A stretch of DNA of 64,000 nt from Palsa-1392 sp963819975. GTDB taxonomy: Bacteria > Verrucomicrobiota > Verrucomicrobiia > Chthoniobacterales > UBA10450. The position numbers and the translations under genes were made by a program. Shown piece by piece: positions 33,542 to 42,384 of this stretch; the first letter of the stretch is position 1, and each line of letters starts with the position of its first letter. The notes beneath the pieces were generated by a model. The model ran no database searches and was not told the origin of the DNA. It worked only from the letters and a program-made list of their open reading frames with translations. The stretch covers positions 62,001-126,000 of the forward strand of contig CAWFYE010000007.1 in NCBI GenBank assembly GCA_963819975.1. Reading direction: 5' to 3'.

Positions 33542-34729
33542 TTATTCCTCGATGCGTTTTAGAATCAGCGCGGCGCCGACGAACGTCGCCACCGCTCCGA
33601 GGAAGAGGAAAACGAGATCCATTCCGTAGTAGGCGGGGCCGGCGCGATAGAGGTTCACCAGCCGAAACGCCCGGCAAAAATGGGTGAGCGGAAAGAATTC
33701 CGAGAGAACCCGGATCGCGTGCGGAAGTCGTTCGAGCGGAGCGAACGCGCCGGAGAGCACAAAAACCGGCAGCAAAAAGAAAACTGACAACTGAATCGCC
33801 TGCGTCTGCGTTCTCGAAAAAGCCGAGATGAGAAGTCCCAGCCCTAGCGAACAGAGCAGGAAAAGCAGGCAAATGATCCCGAGCACGAAGTGGTCATGAA
33901 ACTGGACATGGAAAAACCACCCCGCGACAGCGATCACGACGAGGATGAGGAGAATCGAAATTGCGAGATAGGGAATGATTTTTCCGATCACGATCTCGCC
34001 CCGCCGGAGCGACGTGACCATTAATTGATAGAGCGTGCCCGATTCCCTTTCGCGGGCGATCGTGCAGGCGGTCAGCGTGACCGTGAGCAGTTGCAGAATC
34101 ACGCCGATGACCCCGGGAATCACGTAGTCGATGAACCGCTTCGCCGGGTTATAGAGCACGTCCGAATCGAGCTCCCACTGCGTCATCGCGGAGACGAACT
34201 GATTTCGAATCGCGAGCGGCAGCTTCTTTCCCAAATCGATGACGCTCTCGGGCAAATCCTCGACCATCGTCTCGAGCTGCTTCTTCTGGAATTTTCCGAG
34301 CCTTTCCTGGATCCGCCCCTCCAGTTCGCTCACCGTGTTCGTATTGCTGCCATCGAGATAAAGCGGGAGCGGAATCGGATCGCCGTTCTTCAGACTGGCG
34401 CCCCAACCTTTGGGAATCACGAGCGCCGCCTGCACCTGCTCATGCAACAGGTCGGGCTGACCACTGATCTTCCGCCCCAGTTTCCATTTGAAAGTCGTGC
34501 CGTCGGTGAGCTGCTGGACGAATTGCTCGCTCTCCGGCGAATGGTCGCGGTTCTCGAGCAGGGCCGGGACATCGCTCGCCTGCGTCGACTCAAATGCGCG
34601 TCCAAAAATGAGAGTGAAAACTGGCGGCAAAAGCAGAACAAGAACGAGAATGCGCCAGTCGCGGTAGATGTGGATGAACTCCTTCACCGCCACGCTGTTG
34701 ATCGCCTGGATGGAAGATCGAATGTTCAT
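33542..34729 (-). CDS. ABC-2 type exporter permease (YhhJ/YbhR-like)
   Basis: 395 residues. One N-terminal helix (DWRILVLVLLLPPVFTLIFG), a roughly 150-residue periplasmic domain with the pattern ALVIPKGWGASLKNGD, then five helices including LTVTLTACTIARERESGTLY, which holds the ABC-2 coupling segment ERESGT, and LFLLCSLGLGLLISAFSRTQ. It pairs with the ATPase upstream, 4-base overlap. YhhJ/YbhR-type pumps usually have an HlyD adaptor encoded beside them; none is seen here. Confidence 0.92.
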   Translation of the reverse strand: MNIRSSIQAINSVAVKEFIHIYRDWRILVLVLLLPPVFTLIFGRAFESTQASDVPALLENRDHSPESEQFVQQLTDGTTFKWKLGRKISGQPDLLHEQVQAALVIPKGWGASLKNGDPIPLPLYLDGSNTNTVSELEGRIQERLGKFQKKQLETMVEDLPESVIDLGKKLPLAIRNQFVSAMTQWELDSDVLYNPAKRFIDYVIPGVIGVILQLLTVTLTACTIARERESGTLYQLMVTSLRRGEIVIGKIIPYLAISILLILVVIAVAGWFFHVQFHDHFVLGIICLLFLLCSLGLGLLISAFSRTQTQAIQLSVFFLLPVFVLSGAFAPLERLPHAIRVLSEFFPLTHFCRAFRLVNLYRAGPAYYGMDLVFLFLGAVATFVGAALILKRIEE

Positions 34730-35679
34730 CGGATCGATTCCTGGTCGAGCATCGAGACGTAACGTTGTGAGTAGGCGGTAAAGACGTCTTCCATGTCCGG
34801 TTCCGCCCAGCGGTGCGCGAGCAAGTTGATTCCCTCAAAAGGCCAGCGGCGTTGCCATTCCCCCAGCAACTCCTCCGCATTCGGCGCGTAGACACGCAGG
34901 CTTCCGCTGCGCAGCGAAACCCCGAGGACGCCCGGCGCCTCCCGCAGCCTGACGAGCGCTGGCATCGCGGGTTTGGCATCGAGCTCGAGAAGTTTTCCCT
35001 TGAACGTGCCCTTCAAGGCGCGGGGCGAAGCCTTTGCCAAAAGCTCGCCTGCATGCAGAAAACCCACCTCCGTGCAGCGCTCGGCTTCGTCCATGTAATG
35101 GGTCGTGACAAAAATCGTGATCCCGTTATCGCTCAGGTCGTAAAGCAGATCCCACATCTGCTGCCGATGCACCGGGTCGAGCCCGGAAGTTGGTTCGTCG
35201 AGAAAAAGCAGCGGCGGTTCATGCACCAACGCACAACCGAGCGCGAGAAGTTGCCGCATCCCACCCGACAGACTGCCCGCCGCGGTATCCCGCTTCGCTT
35301 CCAGGTCCATCTGAGCGAGGATGCGCTCGATCCGCGAGCCCATTTCAGCAGGCGGGACCCGGCAGGCGCCGGCAAAAAAGCGCAGGTTCTCGAGGACGGT
35401 TAAATCCGGATAAAGGCTGAACTTTTGCGCCATGTAGCCGAACTTCGCTCGCACCGCCTGGCGCTCGTGCCAGGCATCGTGGCCGTCGATCACTGCCTGG
35501 CCCGAGGTCGGATGAATCAGGCCGCAGAGCATGCGCATCGTCGTTGTCTTGCCGGCGCCGTTCGCGCCCAGAAACCCGAAAATTTCGCCACGGTTGATCT
35601 GGAGCGAGAGATTGCGCACCGCTTGGAGATCGCGGTACGATTTCGTCAGGCCGGTCAGAGTTATGATTGGCTCGCTCAT
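34726..35679 (-). CDS. ABC exporter ATP-binding protein
   Basis: 317-residue ATPase of the drug/lipid ABC-2 type. Walker A is GANGAGKTTTMRM, the signature LSGGMRQLLALGCAL, Walker B LLFLDEPTSGLDP and the switch histidine VTTHYMDEAERC. The C-terminal 80 residues form the extra domain typical of this class. It is first in the operon with the permease. It reads away from the paralogous exported/barrel pair that begins at 35839, and it is convergent with the other pair. Confidence 0.94.
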   Translation of the reverse strand: MSEPIITLTGLTKSYRDLQAVRNLSLQINRGEIFGFLGANGAGKTTTMRMLCGLIHPTSGQAVIDGHDAWHERQAVRAKFGYMAQKFSLYPDLTVLENLRFFAGACRVPPAEMGSRIERILAQMDLEAKRDTAAGSLSGGMRQLLALGCALVHEPPLLFLDEPTSGLDPVHRQQMWDLLYDLSDNGITIFVTTHYMDEAERCTEVGFLHAGELLAKASPRALKGTFKGKLLELDAKPAMPALVRLREAPGVLGVSLRSGSLRVYAPNAEELLGEWQRRWPFEGINLLAHRWAEPDMEDVFTAYSQRYVSMLDQESIR

Positions 35680-35838
35680 CTAAGGAAAACACGCGGCCGC
35701 GCGTTCATCCGCCCCCTCTCTAGGGAAAACGGGCTCGTTTTCAAGCAACAACCCGTCACCGCGCATTGACAGTTTGCCCTTTCGCTCAAGACTAGAGCAA
35801 TCCCACCGTCCTCAACGGTGCGAGTGTTTCCAATCAAC
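35680..35838. promoter_or_regulatory. Divergent intergenic region between the ABC exporter and the exported protein
   Basis: 159 bases that should carry promoters for both the minus-strand ABC operon and the plus-strand pair. A perfect TTGACA lies at 35766-35771 facing the plus-strand gene, but no good -10 follows at 17-18 bases. No palindromic operator is obvious. Confidence 0.35.
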
Positions 35839-36831
35839 ATGAGATCCATCCCGTTGCTTCGAATCCTCTGCCTTACCTTCCTCTTCCCGGTTGCCGTCCT
35901 GGCCGCCGATCCCGTGGCCGAGCTGGCCAAGTTCTCCGTCTTCGGGACCGTCAATCTCCCTGAGCTCGCGAAGGGCGAGATCAAGACAGCCCAAGGCACG
36001 TCCATGAGCACCGGGCGTTTTCTATCGGTCCAAAGTTGTTTCGTTGTTCCGAAGCCGCCCGCCCAGGTGATTGCCGCGATGCGGCGACTCGATCCGACCG
36101 CGCACCGCGAATTGAAAGTCTTTCTCCATTCCGATCTCCCGGCGGCGCCGACGGTGGCGGATTTTTCCAAGCTCAACAATCCGCCCCATAACTCCGCGGT
36201 GGAGATGCTGACCGCCGCGACCCAGAAAATGTCGAAGGACCTCCAAATCAGCCGCGCGGAGGCGCAGAAATATTCCGCTGGCCAGCCGGTTTTCGCTTTC
36301 TGGAGCGACCTCTTGGCGAAGCGTGCGCAAGATTTCGTCGCCGGCGGCGCCGCGGCGGAGGCGCCCTACGATTATGGCAGTGGATCGATCCAGCCGGGCC
36401 GGGAATTTGCTGAACTCATCCGGCAACAGGGCAATGTCAGCCGGAAATTTCGCGGTTTCCTCTCTAAAACCGGCCTGTTCGAAGGCAAAGGATCACTTAA
36501 GCCCGATCTTTATTGGGAATTGCTCCAGGCCGAGGACAGCGGCGTCGTCACACTCGGCGCGACCTACAGTCAGCCGACCTCGGACGGTAGCACGCAGGTC
36601 GCAGACGGGCTCTACTACGCGAGCGGTGGATACTATATCTCCCTCACGCTCTACCAATTTTGGCCGGTTACGATTGACGGGCGCGCTTCCACCCTGGCCT
36701 GGCGCGGTAATTTCATTTCCGCGCAGTCGGTCGGCGATTTGCACGGCATCGGGCGGCTCGGCGCGGAATCGACGATGAAAAAGGATATTTTGCGGGCGGT
36801 AGCCATCTTTCGGCGCGATGTTAGCCGATGA
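35839..36831 (+). CDS. Exported protein, paralog of 32478-33509, copy 2
   Basis: 330 residues with a clear signal peptide (MRSIPLLRILCLTFLFPVAV) from the ATG at 35839; an upstream GTG at 35818 adds seven residues and is less likely. It aligns over most of its length with the 32478 protein, including the GEI motif near residue 45, SCF near residue 68, the RRLDPTAHRELKVFLHSDLP segment (HWDPIQHQDLDVHLYREYAL in copy 1), the SLTLYQFWPV block and the basic C-terminal helix. It is coupled to the following barrel by a 4-base overlap, the reverse gene order of copy 1. The family is not recognised. Confidence 0.75.
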   Translation: MRSIPLLRILCLTFLFPVAVLAADPVAELAKFSVFGTVNLPELAKGEIKTAQGTSMSTGRFLSVQSCFVVPKPPAQVIAAMRRLDPTAHRELKVFLHSDLPAAPTVADFSKLNNPPHNSAVEMLTAATQKMSKDLQISRAEAQKYSAGQPVFAFWSDLLAKRAQDFVAGGAAAEAPYDYGSGSIQPGREFAELIRQQGNVSRKFRGFLSKTGLFEGKGSLKPDLYWELLQAEDSGVVTLGATYSQPTSDGSTQVADGLYYASGGYYISLTLYQFWPVTIDGRASTLAWRGNFISAQSVGDLHGIGRLGAESTMKKDILRAVAIFRRDVSR

Positions 36832-37754
36832 CCGCACGATTCTCTTCTCTTGCGGGCCTGATTTTCAGCGTCTTCGCCCTGCCCGCTTTCGCCGGTAGCG
36901 ATCAGGACGTTTCCAGCGCCGCGGCTGCGGTAGAAGAGCCGTACAAATTTTCCGCGGAATTCACGATCGAGCAGGCTTACATCGGCGGGTCTGACGTCCA
37001 GCGCGGCGATCGCCGCGTAACCGATCTCGACGAGTACTATTCCAATCTCATTTTCATTTACACGCCGCGGATCAAGTTCGGCATCCTGCGGCTCGGCGCG
37101 CAGTGGGAACGGTATTCCTTTGGCTTCCCCAATGGCGGCCAGCAACTGCCGAATACACTCCAGGCGGTCAACTCCATCGTCGGGCTCGATACGAAGTTCT
37201 CCGATTCGATTCTCGTGAGATTCGAAGCCCAACCCGGGTTTTACGGGACCAGTTTTAATGGCCTGGACGGCGATTCCTTTAATGTCCCGTTTGTCCTCGG
37301 CGGTACCTACATTTACAGCCCGGAAGTGCAGTTTGTTTTCGGAGTCGGAGTGAATTTTCAGGGCCGTTATCCGGCTCTTCCGGGCGGCGGCATCCGCTGG
37401 AAATTCGCGCCCAGCTGGACGCTTAATGCCGTCCTGCCAACGCCCCATCTCGAGTACGCCGCCAGCCGCAACCTCACCTTCTTCGCCGGCGCGGACATCA
37501 AGGCCAACACCTTCCGAACCGACAATCACTTCGGCGACAGCCATGGCGACACCGGCCTGAACAGCGCCTGGCTCGGCTACGAAGAAATCCGCACGGGAGT
37601 TGGAGCGGTATGGAAAATCAACTCCTCGCTCAACCTCTCGCTGGAGGGGGGCTACGTCCCTTATCGGCAGTTCGATTACCATCGCACCGACGTGCGCTAC
37701 CACTACGAGAGCGGCGCCCCCTACGGCGCCCTCATTTTCCACGGCGCGTTTTAG
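36828..37754 (+). CDS. Outer-membrane beta-barrel-like protein (DUF6268-like), copy 2
   Basis: 308 residues, signal peptide (MTARFSSLAGLIFSVFALPA), then about a dozen amphipathic aromatic strands (ILRLGAQWERYSFGFPNGGQ; VQFVFGVGVNFQGRYPALPG; LNLSLEGGYVPYRQFDYHRT) and a final strand YGALIFHGAF ending in Phe. The EFTIEQAYI start and TNTFRTDN/GSFRTDRN block match the copy-1 barrel. The ATG overlaps the stop of the exported partner (ATGA). A channel or assembly partner for that protein is inferred. Confidence 0.78.
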   Translation: MTARFSSLAGLIFSVFALPAFAGSDQDVSSAAAAVEEPYKFSAEFTIEQAYIGGSDVQRGDRRVTDLDEYYSNLIFIYTPRIKFGILRLGAQWERYSFGFPNGGQQLPNTLQAVNSIVGLDTKFSDSILVRFEAQPGFYGTSFNGLDGDSFNVPFVLGGTYIYSPEVQFVFGVGVNFQGRYPALPGGGIRWKFAPSWTLNAVLPTPHLEYAASRNLTFFAGADIKANTFRTDNHFGDSHGDTGLNSAWLGYEEIRTGVGAVWKINSSLNLSLEGGYVPYRQFDYHRTDVRYHYESGAPYGALIFHGAF

Positions 37755-37846
37755 CGCATCATACGTGCGCTGTCCCAGCGCATCGCCGACTCGACGGAGC
37801 GTTTTCATCCGTTGAGACAGCGGACGCTACAATGATTCCTGTTTCG

Positions 37847-39204
37847 TTAGGCCAAGCTCTTGTCCAACGGACCAATCATACGCGTCTGCGGCCATTTCAT
37901 TGCGACCGCGATGACGACCAGAATCGTCCCAATTCCCCCGCCGACCACCGAGACGACCGGACCAAAAAGCGCCGCGGTTAAACCCGATTCCAGGGCTCCG
38001 AATTCATTCGAGGTCCCGATGAAAATATTGTTCACCGCCGAGACCGCCCGCGCATTTCATCCGGCGTGAGCAATTGCACGATCGTCTGCCTAACGACCAT
38101 ACTGACGCTGTCGAAGACGCCCGTGAAGAAGAGCATGAGCAGAGAGAGCCAGAACCAGTTGGACAGGCCGAAAACAATCGTCGCCAGGCCAAAACCGGCC
38201 ACGCACCAGAGGAGCGTGCGCCCCGCCTGCCGCATCGGCGGGAGATAAGCGATCGCGATCGCCATCATAAACGCGCCAATCGCCGGCGCCGCCCGCATCC
38301 AGCCCAGCCCGATCGGGCCGCAGTGCAGGATTTGATCGGCAAAAATCGGCAGCAAAGCCGTCGTTCCGCCCAGGAGCACCGCGAAAAGATCGTGATGGTA
38401 GCCAGGATCACCTCGCGGCTGAAGACAAACCGAATCCCTTCCGCCAGGCTCTTCCACGCGCTGCCCACGACCCTGCGATTTTCCCTGATTTTCTGGATCG
38501 GCAGCAGGAGGAGGAAAAAAATCAACCCGCAGGTCGCGTCGAGCGCATAGACGAAAGGAAACCCCATCCGCACGATGAGAAAACCGACCAGCCCCGGCCC
38601 GACCACGCTGCTCACCTGGAAGAGGCTGCTGTTCCAGGTGACCGCGTTGGCAAAAATCTCCCGCGGCACGAGCGTCGGTAGAAACGAGCTGCGCGCCGCC
38701 CAGCCAAAAGTCCGCGCGCAGCCCGAGATGAGCATGATGAGGTAGATCAGCGGCAACGAGAGATCGTCGAAATGAAACGACGCGTGCCGCTCGAAGACGG
38801 TCGCAATTGCGCGCAGCACGTCATTTCCCCGCACCAAAAACGCCAGACGTGGCAGATCGAGATGCTGCCAGGAAACGAAAGCAAGGGCGAGCGAACAGAC
38901 CAGACTGATCGCCTGCGCGCAGAGGATGATCGTCTTGCGGCGATATATGCCCGGCCGGGAGCGAAAGGATTACGATCGGCAGAGCCGCGACAAGGCCGAC
39001 CAGACCGAGCGCAGTCGCCGAGTGGGTCCGGGCGTAGACTTCCCACTCAAGCGCAATGACCAGCATTTGCCGCCCCATGATCGAGATGGCATTGCCGAGG
39101 GTGCAGAAGGCGAAGCCGCGGTAGCGAAACGCCGCATAAGGATCACGTCGGAGCGACGCTGGATCGGAAGGTGGTGGCGGGGCAGACGGTTTTCGCTCGG
39201 ACAT
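37847..39204 (-). pseudogene. MFS transporter (EntS/MFS_3-like), broken by three lesions
   Basis: Reading from MSERKPSAPPPPSDP at 39204, the product shows MFS_3 features (FCTLGNAISIMGRQMLVIAL, LPAGHI, GCARTFGWAARSSFLPTLVP, GPIGLGWMRAAPAIGAFMMA), but the frame is broken three times. Near 38945 a short deletion removes the loop between LPAG and RRKTIIL; near 38400 the frame slips before LFAVLLGGTTALLP; near 38045 one base is missing between EMRGR and VSAVNNIF. The end carries GCCTAAC. Neighbouring genes are intact, so decay is more likely than base-calling error. Confidence 0.8.
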
Positions 39205-39350
39205 CGCGGCGCACGACCGGGGCTCGAGCGCCCGACATATTAAGAGCGCCACTCCCGCGTCTGCAAGTATGTCAACCGGGGCGGGTCGTCTTCAGTCGAG
39301 CGTTTGCAAATTTCCGTATAGTGCGAGACTTGGAACCGCCGAGAAGATCC

Positions 39351-39379
39351 TTGACAATCGCCTCTCAAAGCGGTGCAAT
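39351..39379 (+). promoter_or_regulatory. Possible promoter of the Kelch-repeat protein gene
   Basis: A perfect TTGACA (39351-39356) is followed after 17 bases by TGCAAT (39374-39379), four of six matching the -10 consensus. This would start transcription about 60 bases before the ATG at 39447. It lies in the 242-base gap between the decayed MFS gene and the Kelch protein gene, the rest of which shows no feature. Confidence 0.45.
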
Positions 39380-39446
39380 CGGGTTCAATCTCAACTGGTC
39401 CCTGGGAAGCCAATCATCTGGCTTCCGCGATTCACGAACAGTCCCT

Positions 39447-41081
39447 ATGAAACATTTCGATCCGTTACTCCGACGCGCAGTCCGCCTGGTTTCCCTCTCT
39501 CTTTCTCTACTCCCAGTTGGCTTGTTCGCAGCAAGCTCATTCGTCTTCCAGGAAACCGGCTTCCTTTCGACCGCGCGCTCTTATCACAGCGCGACCCTGT
39601 TGCCTGACGGCAGGGTGCTGGCCGCCGGTGGTAATACAGGCAAGACCTCCACTGCAACCGCGGAGGTTTACGATCCGGCCACGGGGATTTGGACGCCAAC
39701 CGGCAGCATGAATCAGGCACGGACCCGTCACGAGGCTGTGTTGCTGCCAAGCGGGCTAGTGCTGGCGGTCGGCGGCCAGATCACCGGAGACGGGCTCACC
39801 TCGGCTGAACTATACAACCCGGCAACAGGAACCTGGAGTGGAACGGGATCACTTGCCGAAGGCCGTGCTTCGCCTACTGCGACATTACTGCCCGACGGGC
39901 GTGTCCTCGTCGTCGGGGGCGGCGGGACGGGTGGGGACGGTCCGCTCGCGAGCGCGGAAATCTACGACCCTGCAACCGGACTTTGGACGGCGACCGGAAG
40001 TATGCAGGTGGCACGGTTTCGGCATGAAGCGACCCTGCTGCCAAACGGGATAGTCCTGGTTAGCGGCGGTAACGGACTGAGGGGGCCATTGTCGACCGCG
40101 GAACTTTATGACCCGGCCACGGGGATTTGGACACCAACCGGGAGTATGGCCTCCGCGCGGTTTCGCCATACACAAACATTGATGCTCAATGGGCTGGTCC
40201 TGGTTGCCGGGGGGCTCGACGCTAATCTCAACGTGATTGGGACTGCCGAGATCTACGATCCCGCCGCAGGAACTTGGATGTCGACGGCTTCACTTCATGT
40301 CGCGCGCGCGCAGCACACCGCGGCGTTGATGCCCAACGGCTTGGTCGCGGTCGTTGGAGGTTTCCACGGCCCCACCCCGACGACCGAACTTTATGACCCC
40401 TCCAGCGCAAGCTGGTCGCTCAGCGGCGACATGATCGTAGCGCGGTCCTCCCATCGAACGGTGCTCCTGCTGAGTGGCGATCTTCTTACCGTTGCCGGCT
40501 TCAATGGCGAGCCGCCCGCACGGTCGCAGGCGCCGGACTTCGATCATCACGCGCTCATGGATGCGGAAATAGGCACTCTCGAGGGAAATCCAACCCCCAC
40601 GCCAACTCCAACCCCCACGCCGACTCCAACCCCCACGCCGACTCCAACCCCCACTCCCACTCCGACTCCAAGCCCCACTCCGACTCCAAGCCCCACGCCG
40701 ACTCCAACCCCCACGCCGACTCCAACCCCCACTCCCACTCCGACTCCAAGCCCCACTCCGACTCCAACTCCAACTCCGACTCCAACTCCAACGCCTACGG
40801 TGACACCGACACCAACACCTGCGCCGCCGGTTATCACGAAACAACCTAAGGATCTGATCGTTAACGTCGGTCAAAGGGCGAAATTCCAAGTCATTGCGAC
40901 AGGCACGCCTCCGTTGAGTTATCAGTGGACGAAGAATGGCGCGGAAATTCCAGGAGCTGTGTCACCGAAGTACAGAACGTCGTCGGTTACTGCAGAAGAT
41001 GATGGCAGCCTGTTCGCCGTCACTGTCACAAATGCTGGAGGTAGCGTCACGAGCCGTTCGGCGCTCCTTACTGTCCAGTGA
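39447..41081 (+). CDS. Secreted Kelch-repeat protein with PT linker and Ig-like domain
   Basis: 544 residues from the ATG at 39447, signal peptide at the start (RAVRLVSLSLSLLPVGLFAA). Residues 30-375 contain about seven Kelch-type repeats (TLLPDGRVLAAGGNTGKTST; AEVYDPATGIWTPTGSM), a beta-propeller. A linker of about 80 residues is almost only Pro and Thr with some Ser (residues 382-460). The last 85 residues are an Ig-like module (QPKDLIVNVGQRAKFQVIAT; SYQWTKNGAEIPG). It is probably a surface or extracellular carbohydrate- or protein-binding factor. A reading extended upstream to 39171 lacks a signal peptide and is rejected. Confidence 0.85.
   Translation: MKHFDPLLRRAVRLVSLSLSLLPVGLFAASSFVFQETGFLSTARSYHSATLLPDGRVLAAGGNTGKTSTATAEVYDPATGIWTPTGSMNQARTRHEAVLLPSGLVLAVGGQITGDGLTSAELYNPATGTWSGTGSLAEGRASPTATLLPDGRVLVVGGGGTGGDGPLASAEIYDPATGLWTATGSMQVARFRHEATLLPNGIVLVSGGNGLRGPLSTAELYDPATGIWTPTGSMASARFRHTQTLMLNGLVLVAGGLDANLNVIGTAEIYDPAAGTWMSTASLHVARAQHTAALMPNGLVAVVGGFHGPTPTTELYDPSSASWSLSGDMIVARSSHRTVLLLSGDLLTVAGFNGEPPARSQAPDFDHHALMDAEIGTLEGNPTPTPTPTPTPTPTPTPTPTPTPTPTPSPTPTPSPTPTPTPTPTPTPTPTPTPSPTPTPTPTPTPTPTPTVTPTPTPAPPVITKQPKDLIVNVGQRAKFQVIATGTPPLSYQWTKNGAEIPGAVSPKYRTSSVTAEDDGSLFAVTVTNAGGSVTSRSALLTVQ
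40590..40810 (+). repeat. Pro-Thr coding tandem repeats
   Basis: Degenerate tandem 6- and 18-base units (CCNACNCC-type, for example ACCCCCACGCCGACTCCA) encode the PTPTPTPS linker of the Kelch protein. The opposite strand reads as a long Val-Gly ORF, which is not a gene. The block is prone to length change by slippage or recombination. Confidence 0.9.
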
Positions 41082-41284
41082 CCCTTCGTTTATAATCACT
41101 CAATCTACCGACACAACCCTGCGCGCAGACCAATCCTCCGCAATGACCGCTTCCTACGAGTGAGGCGCCGGGCGCCTGTCACCTCTTCTTTGGATGTTCG
41201 GCGTCAACATCCCCTGTTCCAACGAGGATCCGCGACTCAAGGCCTGTCGGCAAAGTGGCGCACCATCGCCCCGGTTTCCTGCCT
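41082..41284. other. Intergenic region, no feature seen
   Basis: 203 bases between the convergent Kelch-protein gene and PDZ-protein gene. I see no terminator-like hairpin with a T-tract, no RNA gene and no convincing short ORF. Confidence 0.4.
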
Positions 41285-42367
41285 CTAAAGCACAAACGTG
41301 CTGCGACGCCAGCCGACACGACCGGCAGGGTCGAGCGCAGAGCTCGGGCTCTGCGCGCTTTGCAGGCGGACAGATTCGTTAGACTCGGGCGCCTCGGGCG
41401 CTTCCGGCGCTTCGGGTGCTTCAGGCGGTTCCGGCGCCTCGGGCAACTCCTGCCGCTCCAGTTTCTCGAGGCGCTGGCGCACGGCGTCGGGCAGTTTTGC
41501 CCGCTCTTCCGGCGTCTCGATCGGGCCGTTGAAAAGCTCTTTCCCCTGCGCGTCCTTGGCCGTCAGCATTTTGCGGCCGTTCGCGTTCTCGATCTTCAGC
41601 TCGCCCTGGTCGTCGGAAAAAGTGATCGTGGCCCGGCCCAGGTCGATCCGGGTCGACTTCGTCAGGCCATCGTCGGTCGTGACGATGCGCAACCCGCGAA
41701 CCGCCCGCTGCGCTTCGTCGCGCGCCCGCATCGCCTGCTCCTTGGCCCGCGCGACTGCTTCGCGCACGGCGGTCATATCGGGCGCCTGGAAATCGAACTT
41801 CATTTTTTCCAGGTCATCGAAGTTCCACTCCTTCTCGTAGCCGAAAGGCCCGCGACCGCTTTTCATCTCCTTCTTCGCCAGCTTGACGCTGACTTTCATC
41901 TCCTTGCCCTTGCGCATGAGGGTGAGGTCCACCGAAGTCCCGTCGGCGAAACTTCGGACCAGTTTCCCGAGCTGACTCGGGTTGACGATCTGCTGGTCGT
42001 TCAACATCCGGATGATATCGCTCGGCTGGAGCCCGCCGGCGGCGGCCGGACTATTCGGAACGACATAATCGATCACGACACCGAAGCCGCGAGGCAATCC
42101 CATCTGTTCGGATAGAACGCGCGGAACATCGGAAGTCTCGACTCCGAGAAAAGTGACCGGTTCCTTCGGGCCGTTGTCGTGCTGGTGAAAATGCCCGCGC
42201 GGCGGCGCAGGTGGCGCGGGAGCCATCGCCGGGGCGGGCGGGACTGAAGGAGCCGAGGGGATGGATTGGATCGCCGGCGTGGATGGCACGGGAGTGGGCG
42301 ATTGGCCGAGGGCGGCGAGCGGAAGGATCGCGGCCAGTGCGATCGTTAGGCTGATTTGTTTTTTCAT
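41285..42367 (-). CDS. Exported PDZ-domain protein
   Basis: 360 residues. The signal peptide is MKKQISLTIALAAILPLAAL, followed by a Pro/Ala-rich stretch (residues 22-60). One PDZ domain (about 75-165) includes MGLPRGFGVVIDYVVPNSPA and LQPSDIIRMLNDQQIVNPSQ. A coiled segment rich in Arg/Ala/Glu follows (TAVREAVARAKEQAMRARDE), then a C-terminal EAPEAPEAPE repeat. There is no HtrA protease domain. It is the last gene of the sigma/anti-sigma operon and may be an envelope-stress sensor or effector. Confidence 0.82.
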   Translation of the reverse strand: MKKQISLTIALAAILPLAALGQSPTPVPSTPAIQSIPSAPSVPPAPAMAPAPPAPPRGHFHQHDNGPKEPVTFLGVETSDVPRVLSEQMGLPRGFGVVIDYVVPNSPAAAGGLQPSDIIRMLNDQQIVNPSQLGKLVRSFADGTSVDLTLMRKGKEMKVSVKLAKKEMKSGRGPFGYEKEWNFDDLEKMKFDFQAPDMTAVREAVARAKEQAMRARDEAQRAVRGLRIVTTDDGLTKSTRIDLGRATITFSDDQGELKIENANGRKMLTAKDAQGKELFNGPIETPEERAKLPDAVRQRLEKLERQELPEAPEPPEAPEAPEAPEAPESNESVRLQSAQSPSSALDPAGRVGWRRSTFVL

Positions 42368-42384
42368 AGGTTAAGGATGTTGCT

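Noticed and set aside
39171..39446. N-terminal extension of the Kelch protein
   Set aside because: The extension lacks a signal peptide and crosses the likely promoter; the ATG at 39447 starts a typical leader.
40547..40837. Long minus-strand ORF made of Val-Gly repeats
   Set aside because: It is the complement of the Pro-Thr linker of the Kelch protein; low-complexity DNA keeps several frames open. No start region or domain supports it.
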